From Opitutales bacterium UBA2995 (lineage in GTDB: Bacteria; Verrucomicrobiota; Verrucomicrobiia; Opitutales; UBA2995): DNA of 61,966 nt. Shown in pieces: positions 41,839 through 51,143 of the stretch; position 1 is the stretch's first letter, and the number at the start of each line of letters is the position of its first letter. Location of the stretch: NCBI GenBank assembly GCA_002346535.1, contig DDZZ01000017.1, forward strand, positions 23,705 through 85,670, given 5' to 3'. Both the position numbers and the translations under genes were made by a program. The notes under the pieces are model-generated. The model searched no databases. It was not told the DNA's origin and saw only the letters and a list, made by a program, of their open reading frames with translations.

Positions 41839-44466
41839 ATGTTGCATCTTGCATTATTTCCAATTTCAAACTGCAAGCTTCAGTTCCTTTCGTTACTGAA
41901 AATAAAGCCTTTTGCTGCCGTCTTACAGATTGTATTTAGTTTAGGTTTCACCTTGGTATTGGTGGCCCAAGAAGAGCTCAAAGGCCCAATATTAGACCTT
42001 GAGGAATTTATTACCGAAGCGGTTTCCCAAGAATTCTCAGACTCTCTACTTCCGACCGATCGCAAGGTCAGCTCCGCCTATTTCGACGATATGAACCTGC
42101 TCGATATTCCTCGAGCCATTACTGTGATTTCCCCTGAAATCCTCAAGCAGTTCCAAATCCGAGATTTCGGTGACCTAAACAAAATTGGTGCGGGAACTGA
42201 GAGTTACAACTTCTACGGATTGGCCGGAGCCCCGGTGCTTAGGGGCTGGCAGGGAGGTATTTATTTTAATGGCATGTTACGGGCCTTTCAAAGAAATGAA
42301 ATGCCAACCTCATTTGGAGCACTCGAGGCCATAGAAATCGTCAAAGGGCCGGCACCGGCACAATTCGTTCCCAGCCATGTGGGCGGTTACGTTAACATGC
42401 TTCCCAAGTCCCCATTTTACGATCGAGCCAGTGGCTCATTGAAAATTGAGATGGGGCATCACAATCATTATCAAATCCAGATAGATCAAGGAGGTCCGTT
42501 TTTAGCGGCAGGTAAACCAGCAGCCTATCGCATATCGTTCACCGGGCAAAATGCGGATTCCTGGTATGACGATGTAAGCAACGACTTTGTATCGCTATAC
42601 ACCGCTATCAAATCACAGCTGAATGACAGCACGTACATTTTTGCCGGTGCCGAATATTTCCGGTTCAATTCCAATGAAAATGTCGGTTGGAATCGTCCTA
42701 CTCAGAATCTGATCGATAGCGGAGAATATGTCATAGGCGAACCTCTTAGTCTGGTGCGTCCCGGCAACGGAGGAGTCGCGGACAGGAATCTGCTGAGCTC
42801 ATCCAGTGATTTCCGCGCCCTATTAATTCCGGCAATTATTGTTGAATCAACATCTATGCCAGAAACCCAGCGATTGGCCCTGAAAAACCTCGCTGATCCT
42901 GAAGTCAAAGCTATTATATATGAAGGTTTGCCCGAGGACGTTATTCAAAGCACCTCGGGTTACCTCTACACTCCGGACTACTTTTTGTCCGGAGGGTCCG
43001 TCTTTACTCAAAATATAGCAGGCAGCACTGCGCTAGCCGATCCAAACGACTTTGCCGATTCGGAAGACTTGATGATGTTTTTCGACATAATACACAACTT
43101 CGGCGAATCCAGCTCCATAACCAACAAACTTTTCATTGAAGACATTTCCACGGACAAACTGTCCTCCTACCAATACGCTTTCCAAATGAATCAAACTGTG
43201 GTCGATGATCGCCTAGCGATTAAACACGAATTTGAGACGGAAAAGAACAACAACATACTCATCAAGTATGGTGCCCAGGTTCGTTTCACAGATGCCGTAC
43301 AACTCCAGGATTTTTGGGCTGAGCCCTTTGCGCGCAGAGATATCACGCGAAAAGGAATATCCCCCAACACCATTTTCTTGTCGGGCGGACAAGTGGATCC
43401 ACTCACCGGCATCAATTATTGGGGAGGCGGCTTCGGCGCCGAAGGTCCTGGAGGCCATGCTGCGGAGTCAGAGCTTTCGCAGATCGGGGTTTTTAACTCG
43501 GTTTTATTGGATATGGGCGATAATTTTTCGGTCATAACCAGTGTGCGCTATGACACGGTTGATTTTAGTGTTTCCATTCCTCATCAACAAACTGACGTCA
43601 TTGGAAAAACAACAAAAGGAAACAACGACTTTTTCAATTACAGCATAAATCCAAGCTTCAAACTCACAAAAGAGGTGTCACTTTATGCGGCCTACCAGGA
43701 AACCACTACTTTTGTTCCACTACAGGGAGGAGCTATTTTAGGTGAGCAAAATTTTGGTGATTCCGAACTCATAGAAGGTGGACTCAAAGTCTCGGCAATG
43801 AATGAAAATTTCTTTGCCAGTGCAGCCCTCTATGAATGGAAACAATCCGCTTTTAACGATCGGGCCAATACATCAGATCCTTACGAATCCAAAGGTTTTG
43901 AAATGGAATTCACAATAGCTCTGTCGGAAAGGACTACGCTGATCGGATCTTTTGGTGACCGCGAAACCAGAAGAACAAGCCGTCTAGGATTTAGAGCCAT
44001 GCCATTGTCATTGGCGGATCCTACGGGGACAGATAATGCTGAAATTGGTTTTTCCTTGGAAGGTGGATCTTTACTCCACCAATTTACTGATGCATTTGGC
44101 GGATTTACGCCAGAAGGCGCTTCGCCGACATACAATCCCGATCTGATTGTGCCGGGAGCTCCTGAAACAACGGCCAAGCTTTTTCTGGCAACTGTGTGGG
44201 AAAGCGGAATCAATTTGGCGATCGGAAGCATGTATAATAGCTCGTATTGGCACAACTACGACCGCAGTTTAAAAATCGACACATCTTTGGTGATTAACGC
44301 AAATGTTTCATACGAGACGGAAAAGTGGGAGCTCAGACTGGGATTAGAAAACCTGACAGAGGAGGATTACTTTCTTGGATCCGAACCCACTTTCGCAGCC
44401 AATACGCTGATCACGAAAGCACCCGAAGATATTCAGGGTCGGCTTACCTTAATTTTCAAGTTTTAG
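41839..44466 (+). CDS. TonB-dependent outer-membrane receptor
   Basis: An 875-residue outer-membrane receptor. Start placed at the ATG 41839; the TTG three bases upstream is less likely. Seen: a signal region (FAAVLQIVFSLGFTLVLVAQ), plug domain (MNLLDIPRAITVISPEIL; 'GAPVLRGWQGGIYFNGMLR'; 'LEAIEIVKGPAPAQFVPSHV'), a long beta-barrel and the aromatic C-terminus LTLIFKF typical of barrel insertion. It lies directly downstream of the ABC transporter operon, as expected if outer- and inner-membrane uptake steps for one substrate are encoded together. No siderophore genes or anti-sigma domain are present. Class is not TonB/SusC-like (no SusD neighbour). Confidence 0.93.
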   Translation: MLHLALFPISNCKLQFLSLLKIKPFAAVLQIVFSLGFTLVLVAQEELKGPILDLEEFITEAVSQEFSDSLLPTDRKVSSAYFDDMNLLDIPRAITVISPEILKQFQIRDFGDLNKIGAGTESYNFYGLAGAPVLRGWQGGIYFNGMLRAFQRNEMPTSFGALEAIEIVKGPAPAQFVPSHVGGYVNMLPKSPFYDRASGSLKIEMGHHNHYQIQIDQGGPFLAAGKPAAYRISFTGQNADSWYDDVSNDFVSLYTAIKSQLNDSTYIFAGAEYFRFNSNENVGWNRPTQNLIDSGEYVIGEPLSLVRPGNGGVADRNLLSSSSDFRALLIPAIIVESTSMPETQRLALKNLADPEVKAIIYEGLPEDVIQSTSGYLYTPDYFLSGGSVFTQNIAGSTALADPNDFADSEDLMMFFDIIHNFGESSSITNKLFIEDISTDKLSSYQYAFQMNQTVVDDRLAIKHEFETEKNNNILIKYGAQVRFTDAVQLQDFWAEPFARRDITRKGISPNTIFLSGGQVDPLTGINYWGGGFGAEGPGGHAAESELSQIGVFNSVLLDMGDNFSVITSVRYDTVDFSVSIPHQQTDVIGKTTKGNNDFFNYSINPSFKLTKEVSLYAAYQETTTFVPLQGGAILGEQNFGDSELIEGGLKVSAMNENFFASAALYEWKQSAFNDRANTSDPYESKGFEMEFTIALSERTTLIGSFGDRETRRTSRLGFRAMPLSLADPTGTDNAEIGFSLEGGSLLHQFTDAFGGFTPEGASPTYNPDLIVPGAPETTAKLFLATVWESGINLAIGSMYNSSYWHNYDRSLKIDTSLVINANVSYETEKWELRLGLENLTEEDYFLGSEPTFAANTLITKAPEDIQGRLTLIFKF

Positions 44467-44672
44467 CCACTGGCCAAAAATGGATACCGCCTGAAATAAA
44501 TCTTCAAAGAAGCGCCGGGCATGAATACAAACGCGTCCGATTCCTTCACTTTTTTCTCTTTATTAGAGAGTGATATATGCTGATCTCCGTTTGAATTGTA
44601 AATCTCCCAACCGTTTGCAAACAATTGGTAGAGGGTAGAGCATTCGCGCACGCCACTTTCAATTCGGATCAT
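44463..44672 (-). CDS. Possible small protein, unrecognised
   Basis: A 69-residue frame on the minus strand (MIRIESGVRECSTLYQLFAN...). It has protein-like composition and an AAGG-like ribosome binding site before the ATG, and lies 59 bp downstream of the NCS2 permease gene on the same strand. Its last residues overlap the receptor stop codon on the other strand. No family was recognised and there is no membrane segment, so it may be spurious. Confidence 0.3.
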   Translation of the reverse strand: MIRIESGVRECSTLYQLFANGWEIYNSNGDQHISLSNKEKKVKESDAFVFMPGASLKIYFRRYPFLASG

Positions 44673-44731
44673 TGGTACCTTGCACAGAACCGGACAATCT
44701 TACAATTGGCATTAAGAGGAGATAAGTTGGA

Positions 44732-46321
44732 TTAATCAGATTCTGATTTTTCGGTATGGTGCATTACAAGCGTGTACCTCACCAAAGCAAGGATCAAAAG
44801 TGAAGCGGTGTAGCCTATAATCCAGGGCCAGGCAGGGCCAAGCCCTGTGGTAATGTCATTTTCAAGCACGCGGAAGTTGTGGATAATTCCCATGAAGGAC
44901 AACAATCCGGCAACCCCCAACCAGGTCAAAATGTTTCCGAATTTGCGATCCACAATCGCCACGGTCACGGAAGCCAAGACGACCGAAGCAAAAAGCCATC
45001 CCTGTTCCAAGGCAAAAATACCTTTTGCAAACAAGCTTCCTTCCTGGGTCAAGGTCAGTAAAACTTCGTTGGAATAGGGTTGCTCGGAGCCGCCGTAGCC
45101 AGTCGCCCCTAAAACCCGTTTTGTAATCAGGGCGACAAAGGCTCCCATCCCGGGAATCAGACCGGCAATGACAGCCGGGGCGTGGGATTTCGGCACGACT
45201 TGGAATGCCTGAGAACTGATAGTGAAACCAATCCAGATCAGAATGGCCATGCCGGCTTCGATTGGCACGTACTCGGACAACAAGCCTAAGGTTCCAGTAA
45301 AACAAAGAGCGGCTATGACTACTCCGTTTATCATGGAATAGCTCGATCGTGCTCCAAGTTCCTTCCATCCTGGATGCCCGATGTAGACGGTAGTGGGAAA
45401 GGGAGATCCAAATCCGCCGGCAACTACAGTGCCTAGGCCATTGACGATTAAAGACTGTTTAATTGGATAAGGATCTCCGGCGGCTTCCGCTGATTCGAGG
45501 CATTGCAGCGACCCCAACAAATTGATTAATCCCATCGGGAGGATTACTGCTGAAAAAGCCAACATCTGATTAATTTCTACTAGGGCTTGGAGACCATAAG
45601 GCAATGGCACGTATAGGCCCCAACTGAGACTGGAACTCGACAGACCGGCAACTGGGCTATCCATCCCCAACCAATAAGTTATCCAGGCAGTTGAAACGCC
45701 CACTGCCAGCACAATCAAACCGCCGGGCAGGTTCCAACGCATTTTTACCGATCCATAGAACAGGTAAAGAGTCAGAAAAAAAGTTGGCAGCCCAATAGCC
45801 GGGTAAGCATAAGAACGGAAAGTATAGTCCGCTGCTATAAAGAACAGGCCCACCGCAGCCAGTGCCGAAAGTAGTGCAGCCCTCGGGGTGACCTTTTTAA
45901 GGAATGGGGCAAACCAGGATCCGATCACCTCGATCAGACCCGATCCCAGGCATGCCAAGACACCCGCCATCCAGGCAATGTTGTCCGCTTGGACCTTATC
46001 TGCACCAGCCGACAAAGCAATTTGCTGAGCGGGTAACATGACATAGAAGGTGTAGAAAAAGATCGGGAGCAGATTGATACCGTAAGGTAATGCCGCGAAA
46101 GGACGCCCATACTTCTGAGCCATCGTCCTTGCCTGCCAGGAATAGTAAAAATTACCGCACAAAATACCTAAGGCCATTCCAGGAAGAATACGATAAACAA
46201 TCAGGTCATTGGAAAAGCCAAGTACTGCCTGACTCAGGCTGATGATCAGCAACAGATTGACAAAGTTGTTCAACACCAGGCCGAAGAAGCCGTCCCAGTC
46301 ACCTTTCGTAATTCTTATCAT
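44732..46321 (-). CDS. NCS2/AzgA-like nucleobase permease (paralogue 1)
   Basis: A 529-residue inner-membrane protein with about 12-14 hydrophobic segments and the xanthine/uracil permease layout. Seen: GDWDGFFGLVLNNFVNLLLI at the N-terminus, 'AALPYGINLLPIF' (usual AzgA 'A.P.G..A'), 'GSLQCLESAEAAGDPYPI' and 'GFGSPFPTTVYIGHPGWKEL'. This resembles the AzgA branch (adenine/guanine/hypoxanthine) more than the UraA branch. A close paralogue is divergent at 46589. Substrate inferred from family: a purine or related base taken up with a proton. Confidence 0.85.
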   Translation of the reverse strand: MIRITKGDWDGFFGLVLNNFVNLLLIISLSQAVLGFSNDLIVYRILPGMALGILCGNFYYSWQARTMAQKYGRPFAALPYGINLLPIFFYTFYVMLPAQQIALSAGADKVQADNIAWMAGVLACLGSGLIEVIGSWFAPFLKKVTPRAALLSALAAVGLFFIAADYTFRSYAYPAIGLPTFFLTLYLFYGSVKMRWNLPGGLIVLAVGVSTAWITYWLGMDSPVAGLSSSSLSWGLYVPLPYGLQALVEINQMLAFSAVILPMGLINLLGSLQCLESAEAAGDPYPIKQSLIVNGLGTVVAGGFGSPFPTTVYIGHPGWKELGARSSYSMINGVVIAALCFTGTLGLLSEYVPIEAGMAILIWIGFTISSQAFQVVPKSHAPAVIAGLIPGMGAFVALITKRVLGATGYGGSEQPYSNEVLLTLTQEGSLFAKGIFALEQGWLFASVVLASVTVAIVDRKFGNILTWLGVAGLLSFMGIIHNFRVLENDITTGLGPAWPWIIGYTASLLILALVRYTLVMHHTEKSESD

Positions 46322-46588
46322 TTCAATTGTCTTTTACAGTTTTAAGTACGCTGGACATATAGCAGAGATTTGCCCAAAATGAAATCGTTAAGCCAATTAC
46401 CTCCAATCTTCGAAAAAAATAGGAGCTAATTTTAGATCCAATTCTCCTCTCTTCCAATGAGGCCACTTAACAAAAAATAAAAGTTACTTTGGAATCTCTG
46501 TTGCAAAACAATGATGAATTTCTAGAGAATATAAAGCTATGGATGATTCAAAATTCTATTCTATGGTAAAAATTGCATCGTCCGCTTC

Positions 46589-48178
46589 ATGAAACTCTTC
46601 GTTAAAGGCGATATAGACGGCTTCTTCGCCCTCGGCCTCGACAACATGCTGATGCTCATGCTTATGAGCAATCTTTGCCTCGGAGTTCTTGGTTTTTCTC
46701 CTGATCTGTTTTTTGGAAAAATTCTCCCGGCTACCGCTATTGGATTAGCCATCGGCAACATTTACTATGCTAGAACCGCATTGAAATTGGCTAAACGTGA
46801 AAATCGTGACGACGTTTGTGCTCTGCCTTATGGTACAAGCATCCTGACGGTGTTTGTCTTTGTTTTTCTGGCTATGCTGCCGGTTCAGCAGGTGGCATTG
46901 TCCTCAGGCCTGAGCAAAGAAGAGGCAGATCTTATGGCCTGGCGAGCCGGATTATTGGCCTGCATAGGATCGGGTCTGATCGAATTTCTCGGTTCATTTA
47001 TCGTGTACCACTTACGCAAATTTACTCCGAGGGCTGCGTTATTGGCTACGTTGGGTGGTATCGGGTTTACGTTCATCGCTCTCGATTTTGTTTTCCGCAG
47101 CTACACCTATCCTCTGGTCGGAATAACAACACTAGGATTGGCCATGTTGGTATATTTCGGACGCGTACGTCTGAAACTGGGGTTACCGGTCGGTTTTATT
47201 ATTCTGGTTGTAGGTACCTTAATAGCCTGGCTGCTTTATTACTTTCGAGGAACACCCATCGTACCCGCAATGGAATTACAGCCTGAAATGATCGGATTCT
47301 ATGTTCCTCTTCCCGTGATACCAGATATCATCGCAGCGCTAAGAATGTTTCCACAGCTATTCCCTGTTTTAGCGCCGATCGGCATCATTCACCTAGTTCT
47401 CTCTTTGCAAATCATCGAATCCGCGGAAGCAGCCGGCGACTCTTACGAACCCAAACCGGCCCTGGCGATAAACGGTTTGGGAACGTTGGCTACAGGAGTC
47501 CTCGGTTCACCATTTCCCACTTCCATTTATATTGGCCACCCCGGCTGGAAAGCGCTGGGGGCTCGAGCAGGCTATTCATTGCTGAATGCGGGTGTGATCG
47601 GCCTTATGTGCCTGACCGGGACAGCCAGCATTTTATTTCATTACGTACCTATTGAGGCCGGTATGGCCATATTGATCTGGATCGGCGTTTCTATGATGAC
47701 CCAATCCTTCCAGGCTACTCCGCTCAAACATGCACCGGCTGTTGTGTTCGGATTCATTCCTCCGGTAGGCGCTTATGTATCAATGTCAATTAAACATGGC
47801 CTTGGAGCCGCAGGGATTGAAGCCGAAACCAGTTTTTTCAATCCCGGAATACTTGACACCCTGGCAGGCGTGCGAAACTTTTATGCGGATGGAGCTTTCG
47901 CCATCGAGCAAGGTTATGTTTATACATCCATAATTTTAGCAGCGACCATAGTCTGCATTATCGAAAAGCAATTCAGACAGGCATCTTACTGGGTTTTTGT
48001 TGCGGCAATTCTGGCAGCTCTTGGGTTCACTCATCAATATACCTTCACTTTTTCCGATACAATTTCAGTGCTTAAATTCGAACTCAACGACTGGTTCTGG
48101 AGCTACCTTATTGTTGCCGTTGTCCTCTACATTACTCCGTGGATTACGAACGATGGTAAAGAAGAAATAACGCATTAA
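46589..48178 (+). CDS. NCS2/AzgA-like nucleobase permease (paralogue 2)
   Basis: A 529-residue paralogue of the divergent gene at 44732, with the same landmarks: GDIDGFFALGLDNMLMLMLM, 'CALPYGTSILTVFVFVFLA', 'SLQIIESAEAAGDSYEPKP' and 'GVLGSPFPTSIYIGHPGWKA'. The two share length and layout, suggesting duplication, but differ enough to have different substrates. It is followed after 3 bp by the deaminase-family gene, then directly by the P450, so the three are probably one operon. A 267-bp AT-rich divergent promoter region (46322-46588) separates it from paralogue 1. Confidence 0.88.
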   Translation: MKLFVKGDIDGFFALGLDNMLMLMLMSNLCLGVLGFSPDLFFGKILPATAIGLAIGNIYYARTALKLAKRENRDDVCALPYGTSILTVFVFVFLAMLPVQQVALSSGLSKEEADLMAWRAGLLACIGSGLIEFLGSFIVYHLRKFTPRAALLATLGGIGFTFIALDFVFRSYTYPLVGITTLGLAMLVYFGRVRLKLGLPVGFIILVVGTLIAWLLYYFRGTPIVPAMELQPEMIGFYVPLPVIPDIIAALRMFPQLFPVLAPIGIIHLVLSLQIIESAEAAGDSYEPKPALAINGLGTLATGVLGSPFPTSIYIGHPGWKALGARAGYSLLNAGVIGLMCLTGTASILFHYVPIEAGMAILIWIGVSMMTQSFQATPLKHAPAVVFGFIPPVGAYVSMSIKHGLGAAGIEAETSFFNPGILDTLAGVRNFYADGAFAIEQGYVYTSIILAATIVCIIEKQFRQASYWVFVAAILAALGFTHQYTFTFSDTISVLKFELNDWFWSYLIVAVVLYITPWITNDGKEEITH

Positions 48179-48181
48179 TTT

Positions 48182-49192
48182 ATGACTGACGATTCAAAAC
48201 TCATCGCATTTATCGACGCACTTCCAAAAACAGAACACCACCTACACATCGAGGGAAGCACGCCTTGGAATATCATGCAGGTGGATGACCCGGAAATGTT
48301 CACGGAGCCTCCTCCATCATGGAAAGATGATTTTCGATTCAAGGACTTTTCCGAATTTGAAAGATTAATTGTCAATAATGTGGTCCCTTGGCTAAACAGT
48401 CCTGAAAGGTACGGAATCACCGCACGAGAGATTCTCATGATGCGGATGAAAGAGAATGTCCGTTATGCTGAAATCAGTTATTCAGCCCTCGCTATTGAGC
48501 GGTCCGGCGTTGATATCGAGGAGGTTGCAGTCGCGATCAAGGCGGCTATCCCGAGAGGTATCGAAACACGACTTTTCATCGGCCTTCATCACAACCCATT
48601 GGAGACTGATCACGAAAAACACTTGCTCGAAATTCTGGAAAGTCCTCACATCGACGGAATCGATCTGCACGGGCCTGAACGGTTTCCTCTACAGGACTGG
48701 ATCAAGGAATTCTGGCGGGAAGCCAAGTTGGCAGGAAAATTGGCCAAGGCACATGCCAGTGAGCTGACTGGTGCGATTGGCGTTCGAGAAGCCATCGAGG
48801 AACTCGGTGTAACCAAAATACAGCACGGCGTCCAAGTCATAGAAGACGAATCCACTCTTTACATGGCCGCCGCAGAAGGAGCGAGTTTTGATGTGTGTCC
48901 CATCAGCAACGTTAAATTAAAGGCCGTGCCATCCATGTCCGAACATCCAATCATGGAGTTGGAGAAAGCCGGAATTCGCTGCACTATCAATACCGACGAT
49001 CCACACATATTTGGAAATAGTTTGAGAGACGATTACCTGGCAGTGAGCAAAGAACTCGGCACAACTCCGGCACAACTCGCTGAATTTGCCAAAAATGGGT
49101 TTGAAACCTCGCAAATGGACGAAGTCAGCAAGCGTTCGGCCATAGCTGAAATTGATACGCTGTTAAAAAATTACATGGCAGAGCAAAATTAA
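48182..49192 (+). CDS. Adenosine/adenine deaminase-family metallohydrolase
   Basis: A 336-residue amidohydrolase of the adenosine deaminase superfamily. Seen: HHLHIEGS (HxH zinc ligands His20 and His22, Gly in substrate pocket), KAHASELTG (about 189-197, usual HAGE with the catalytic Glu), 'IQHGVQ' (usual 'IGHG', zinc His), CPISNVKLKAV and INTDDPHIFG (usual 'STDDP', final zinc-Asp). All metal ligands are present. It could deaminate adenosine, adenine, N6-modified adenine or another amino-heterocycle; HAS(E) and IQHGVQ deviate from canonical ADA. It is encoded directly after a nucleobase permease and before a P450. Confidence 0.88.
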   Translation: MTDDSKLIAFIDALPKTEHHLHIEGSTPWNIMQVDDPEMFTEPPPSWKDDFRFKDFSEFERLIVNNVVPWLNSPERYGITAREILMMRMKENVRYAEISYSALAIERSGVDIEEVAVAIKAAIPRGIETRLFIGLHHNPLETDHEKHLLEILESPHIDGIDLHGPERFPLQDWIKEFWREAKLAGKLAKAHASELTGAIGVREAIEELGVTKIQHGVQVIEDESTLYMAAAEGASFDVCPISNVKLKAVPSMSEHPIMELEKAGIRCTINTDDPHIFGNSLRDDYLAVSKELGTTPAQLAEFAKNGFETSQMDEVSKRSAIAEIDTLLKNYMAEQN

Positions 49193-50506
49193 ATGATTAA
49201 GGACGCTTCACAATCGAGCATTCCTAGTTACTCGCCAAATACACCGGATCAAAGGGTCGACCCTTTGTTTTTTAAAAACCCAGCCCGGATTTTTCTGGAA
49301 CCTTACCAACAACTGGGTCCTATTTTCCGGTGCCATTTTTTTGGCAGTGAACAAATTGCTATGGCTGGTGCCGAAGCCAACCGCTTTATCTGGGCTGAAA
49401 ATGAACTCTGGGATTATTACAAAACAAACCGTATATTTCGTGAGCAATTCAGCGATCGGTATTTGAATCAACTCGAAGGCGAGACCTACATGCGGAAACG
49501 TCGGCGAATCAACCAAGGCTTTAAGCCGAGCATATTGCTTTCTCACGTTCCCGACATGGGCGAAGTCGTCTTTCGAGAAATTGATAAATTGAAAGGCGAA
49601 GCGACAGACTTGCGCCTGTTTTGCATGTCCCTGGTCATTGCCATGGTAAGCCAGGTGTTATTGCAGGAAGATTTGCCCGAGAGAATGGACAAGATCATGG
49701 CTGTCAGCAATCAGGAGATGTTGAAATCAAGCAGCCTGGGATGGAAACGGTGGCTCTGGTATTGGTATCCGCCAAAACGGGCCCGGCGGCGCGTTATCTT
49801 TAAATATCTGGGTGAGGTCCTGGATCGCCGCGATCAATCCGGGGTTGAAAAGGACGACATCCTTTCACTCATCCTTGCGGCACATCCTAAAGATCAACCC
49901 CCCATTCCGCGTTATGAACTGGTCCACGATTTGTCCCAACTCTTCATGGGAGGCTCGACTACCTCCTCTATGATAATTGCCTGGGGTATGATTGAATCCT
50001 GGAAGGATAAGGATTGGCTTACTGAATTACGCGCAGAACTAAAATCTTGGGACTCGACTCAGTTTGAATCCATGAAGCCGTTTCCCAAGCTGTACGCAAC
50101 CAGTTTGGAAATTGAACGTTTGCGCCCGGGCATTCCCACCTTTCGACGCTTTGCAAAACAGGATTTCGAGTGGGACGGCTATTCAGTCAAAAAAGGCGAG
50201 TCGGTCCTACACCTGCACACACTTTGTCATTTTCTTGAAGAACACTACGGGGACCCTTTTACATTCAAACCTCAACGGTTCATCGAGAATCCGGTTCCCG
50301 ACAGGGATATCCATGGCACATATGGTGGCGGCCAACACAAGTGCGTGGGACTCAACTTGGCCAGAGTCGCACCGCCAATCGCCCTTGCAAATATTCTGTC
50401 ACAATTTGATCTGGAATTTTCTCCCACCCCTTCAGGGAAAGAACGTTATCTTTCAGTAATAGCTCCCCGAGAGGACGTTACGGTACGCTTTATTTCAAAG
50501 ACCTAG
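49193..50506 (+). CDS. Cytochrome P450
   Basis: A 437-residue heme-thiolate monooxygenase. Seen: I-helix FMGGSTTSSMIIAWG (about 253-267, proton-transfer TT), ExxR motif EIER (about 304-307, 'LEIERLRPGIPTFRRF'), and the heme-binding loop YGGGQHKCVGLNLARV with Cys384 as thiolate ligand. Soluble class by absence of an N-terminal anchor. The ATG follows the deaminase stop codon with no gap (TAA ATG), so translational coupling is likely. No ferredoxin or ferredoxin reductase is adjacent. Its placement in a nucleobase permease-deaminase operon suggests oxidation (for example N-demethylation or ring hydroxylation) of a purine-like compound, but this is inference. Confidence 0.93.
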   Translation: MIKDASQSSIPSYSPNTPDQRVDPLFFKNPARIFLEPYQQLGPIFRCHFFGSEQIAMAGAEANRFIWAENELWDYYKTNRIFREQFSDRYLNQLEGETYMRKRRRINQGFKPSILLSHVPDMGEVVFREIDKLKGEATDLRLFCMSLVIAMVSQVLLQEDLPERMDKIMAVSNQEMLKSSSLGWKRWLWYWYPPKRARRRVIFKYLGEVLDRRDQSGVEKDDILSLILAAHPKDQPPIPRYELVHDLSQLFMGGSTTSSMIIAWGMIESWKDKDWLTELRAELKSWDSTQFESMKPFPKLYATSLEIERLRPGIPTFRRFAKQDFEWDGYSVKKGESVLHLHTLCHFLEEHYGDPFTFKPQRFIENPVPDRDIHGTYGGGQHKCVGLNLARVAPPIALANILSQFDLEFSPTPSGKERYLSVIAPREDVTVRFISKT

Positions 50507-50770
50507 CGCAACACTTGCATCCCCTGAAACATGAAAACCCTCTCAGCATACCCGTTGGCAACTAGTGTCAGATTGATAATCGCCTGCTCTTATTTGCAGG
50601 ACGACGAATTTCTGAGAAAACAACAGGTGAAATTTGACACGGAAAATTCGGAATCCTCTTTTTAAGAGTCCTTTGTCCACGTTTTACAGCACACATCATC
50701 ATGTTGGTCGAGTTGATCTAAAATGGGCCTCTTGAAAAGTTAGTCTGGGCCACTAAAAAGGACCCAAACA
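50507..50770. other. Gap with one short uncertain ORF
   Basis: An ATG at 50531 opens a 44-residue frame ending at 50665 (MKTLSAYPLATSVRLIIACS...). It has no recognised relatives and a poor ribosome binding site. The segment about 50722-50770, just before the OrfA fragment, includes TGGGCCTCTTG and TGGGCCACTAA, which may be the left end of the insertion sequence. Nothing else is seen. Confidence 0.3.
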
Positions 50771-50935
50771 ATGAAAGCAAAACGCTACACCACCGAAAAA
50801 AAGATCCGTATCCTTCGGAAGGCTGAACGAGCCAACAAAACCATCATTGAAGTATGTCATGAGAAAGGCATCAGTGAACAAACTTTCCAGACTAACGAAG
50901 CACATGGCCCAGTTTGGGTAACTCAATCAGCTTAG
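50771..50935 (+). pseudogene. IS3-family transposase OrfA fragment
   Basis: The frame from the ATG at 50771 reads MKAKRYTTEKKIRILRKAER and then TIIEVCHEKGISEQTF, the helix-turn-helix start of IS3-type OrfA proteins (family 'K..R.T.EQI...LREAE.G..V.EVCR..GISE.TF.RW...YGG'). It is broken after SEQTF; the usual 'YRWK' continuation is missing and the frame ends at a TAG at about 50933. OrfB is absent. This is a mobile-element scar. Confidence 0.75.
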
Positions 50936-51143
50936 CCACAATTATGACCAATCCTGCCAAAAACTGGGGAAACAACTGAACCAATATCAAAATCCCAAGA
51001 TAGCGTAGCTCTTTGGAGATCTGGGATCAAAAGAGGCCGCCATAATATCCGCACTTGATGATGACTGGGACATCCAACACCTGGCTAATATCAACCCCAA
51101 CCAACACAAAACAAATTTGTGGCAGGTACTGGAACTCATGTGA
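50892..51143 (+). pseudogene. Decayed coding stretch with two in-frame stops
   Basis: In the frame starting at 50892 the translation is protein-like across two stop codons: LTKHMAQFG, TAA, LNQLSHNYDQSCQKLGKQLN..., TAG, LFGDLGSKEAAIISALDDDW... and a final TGA at 51141. Both stops could arise from Gln codons (CAA and CAG). It is 84 codons and not recognised. It follows the IS3 fragment and may be a piece of a gene cut by the element. The rest of the gap (51144-51301) shows nothing convincing. Confidence 0.45.

Noticed and set aside
38230..41865. 15-bp identical string ATCTTGCATTATTTC before both the ABC operon and within the TonB receptor start
   Set aside because: A match of this length is expected by chance in a window this size, and the second copy is inside coding sequence.
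44862..45368. Minus-strand 168-residue frame overlapping the NCS2 permease
   Set aside because: Same strand but other frame; Arg-rich, typical of a shifted reading of a membrane protein gene.
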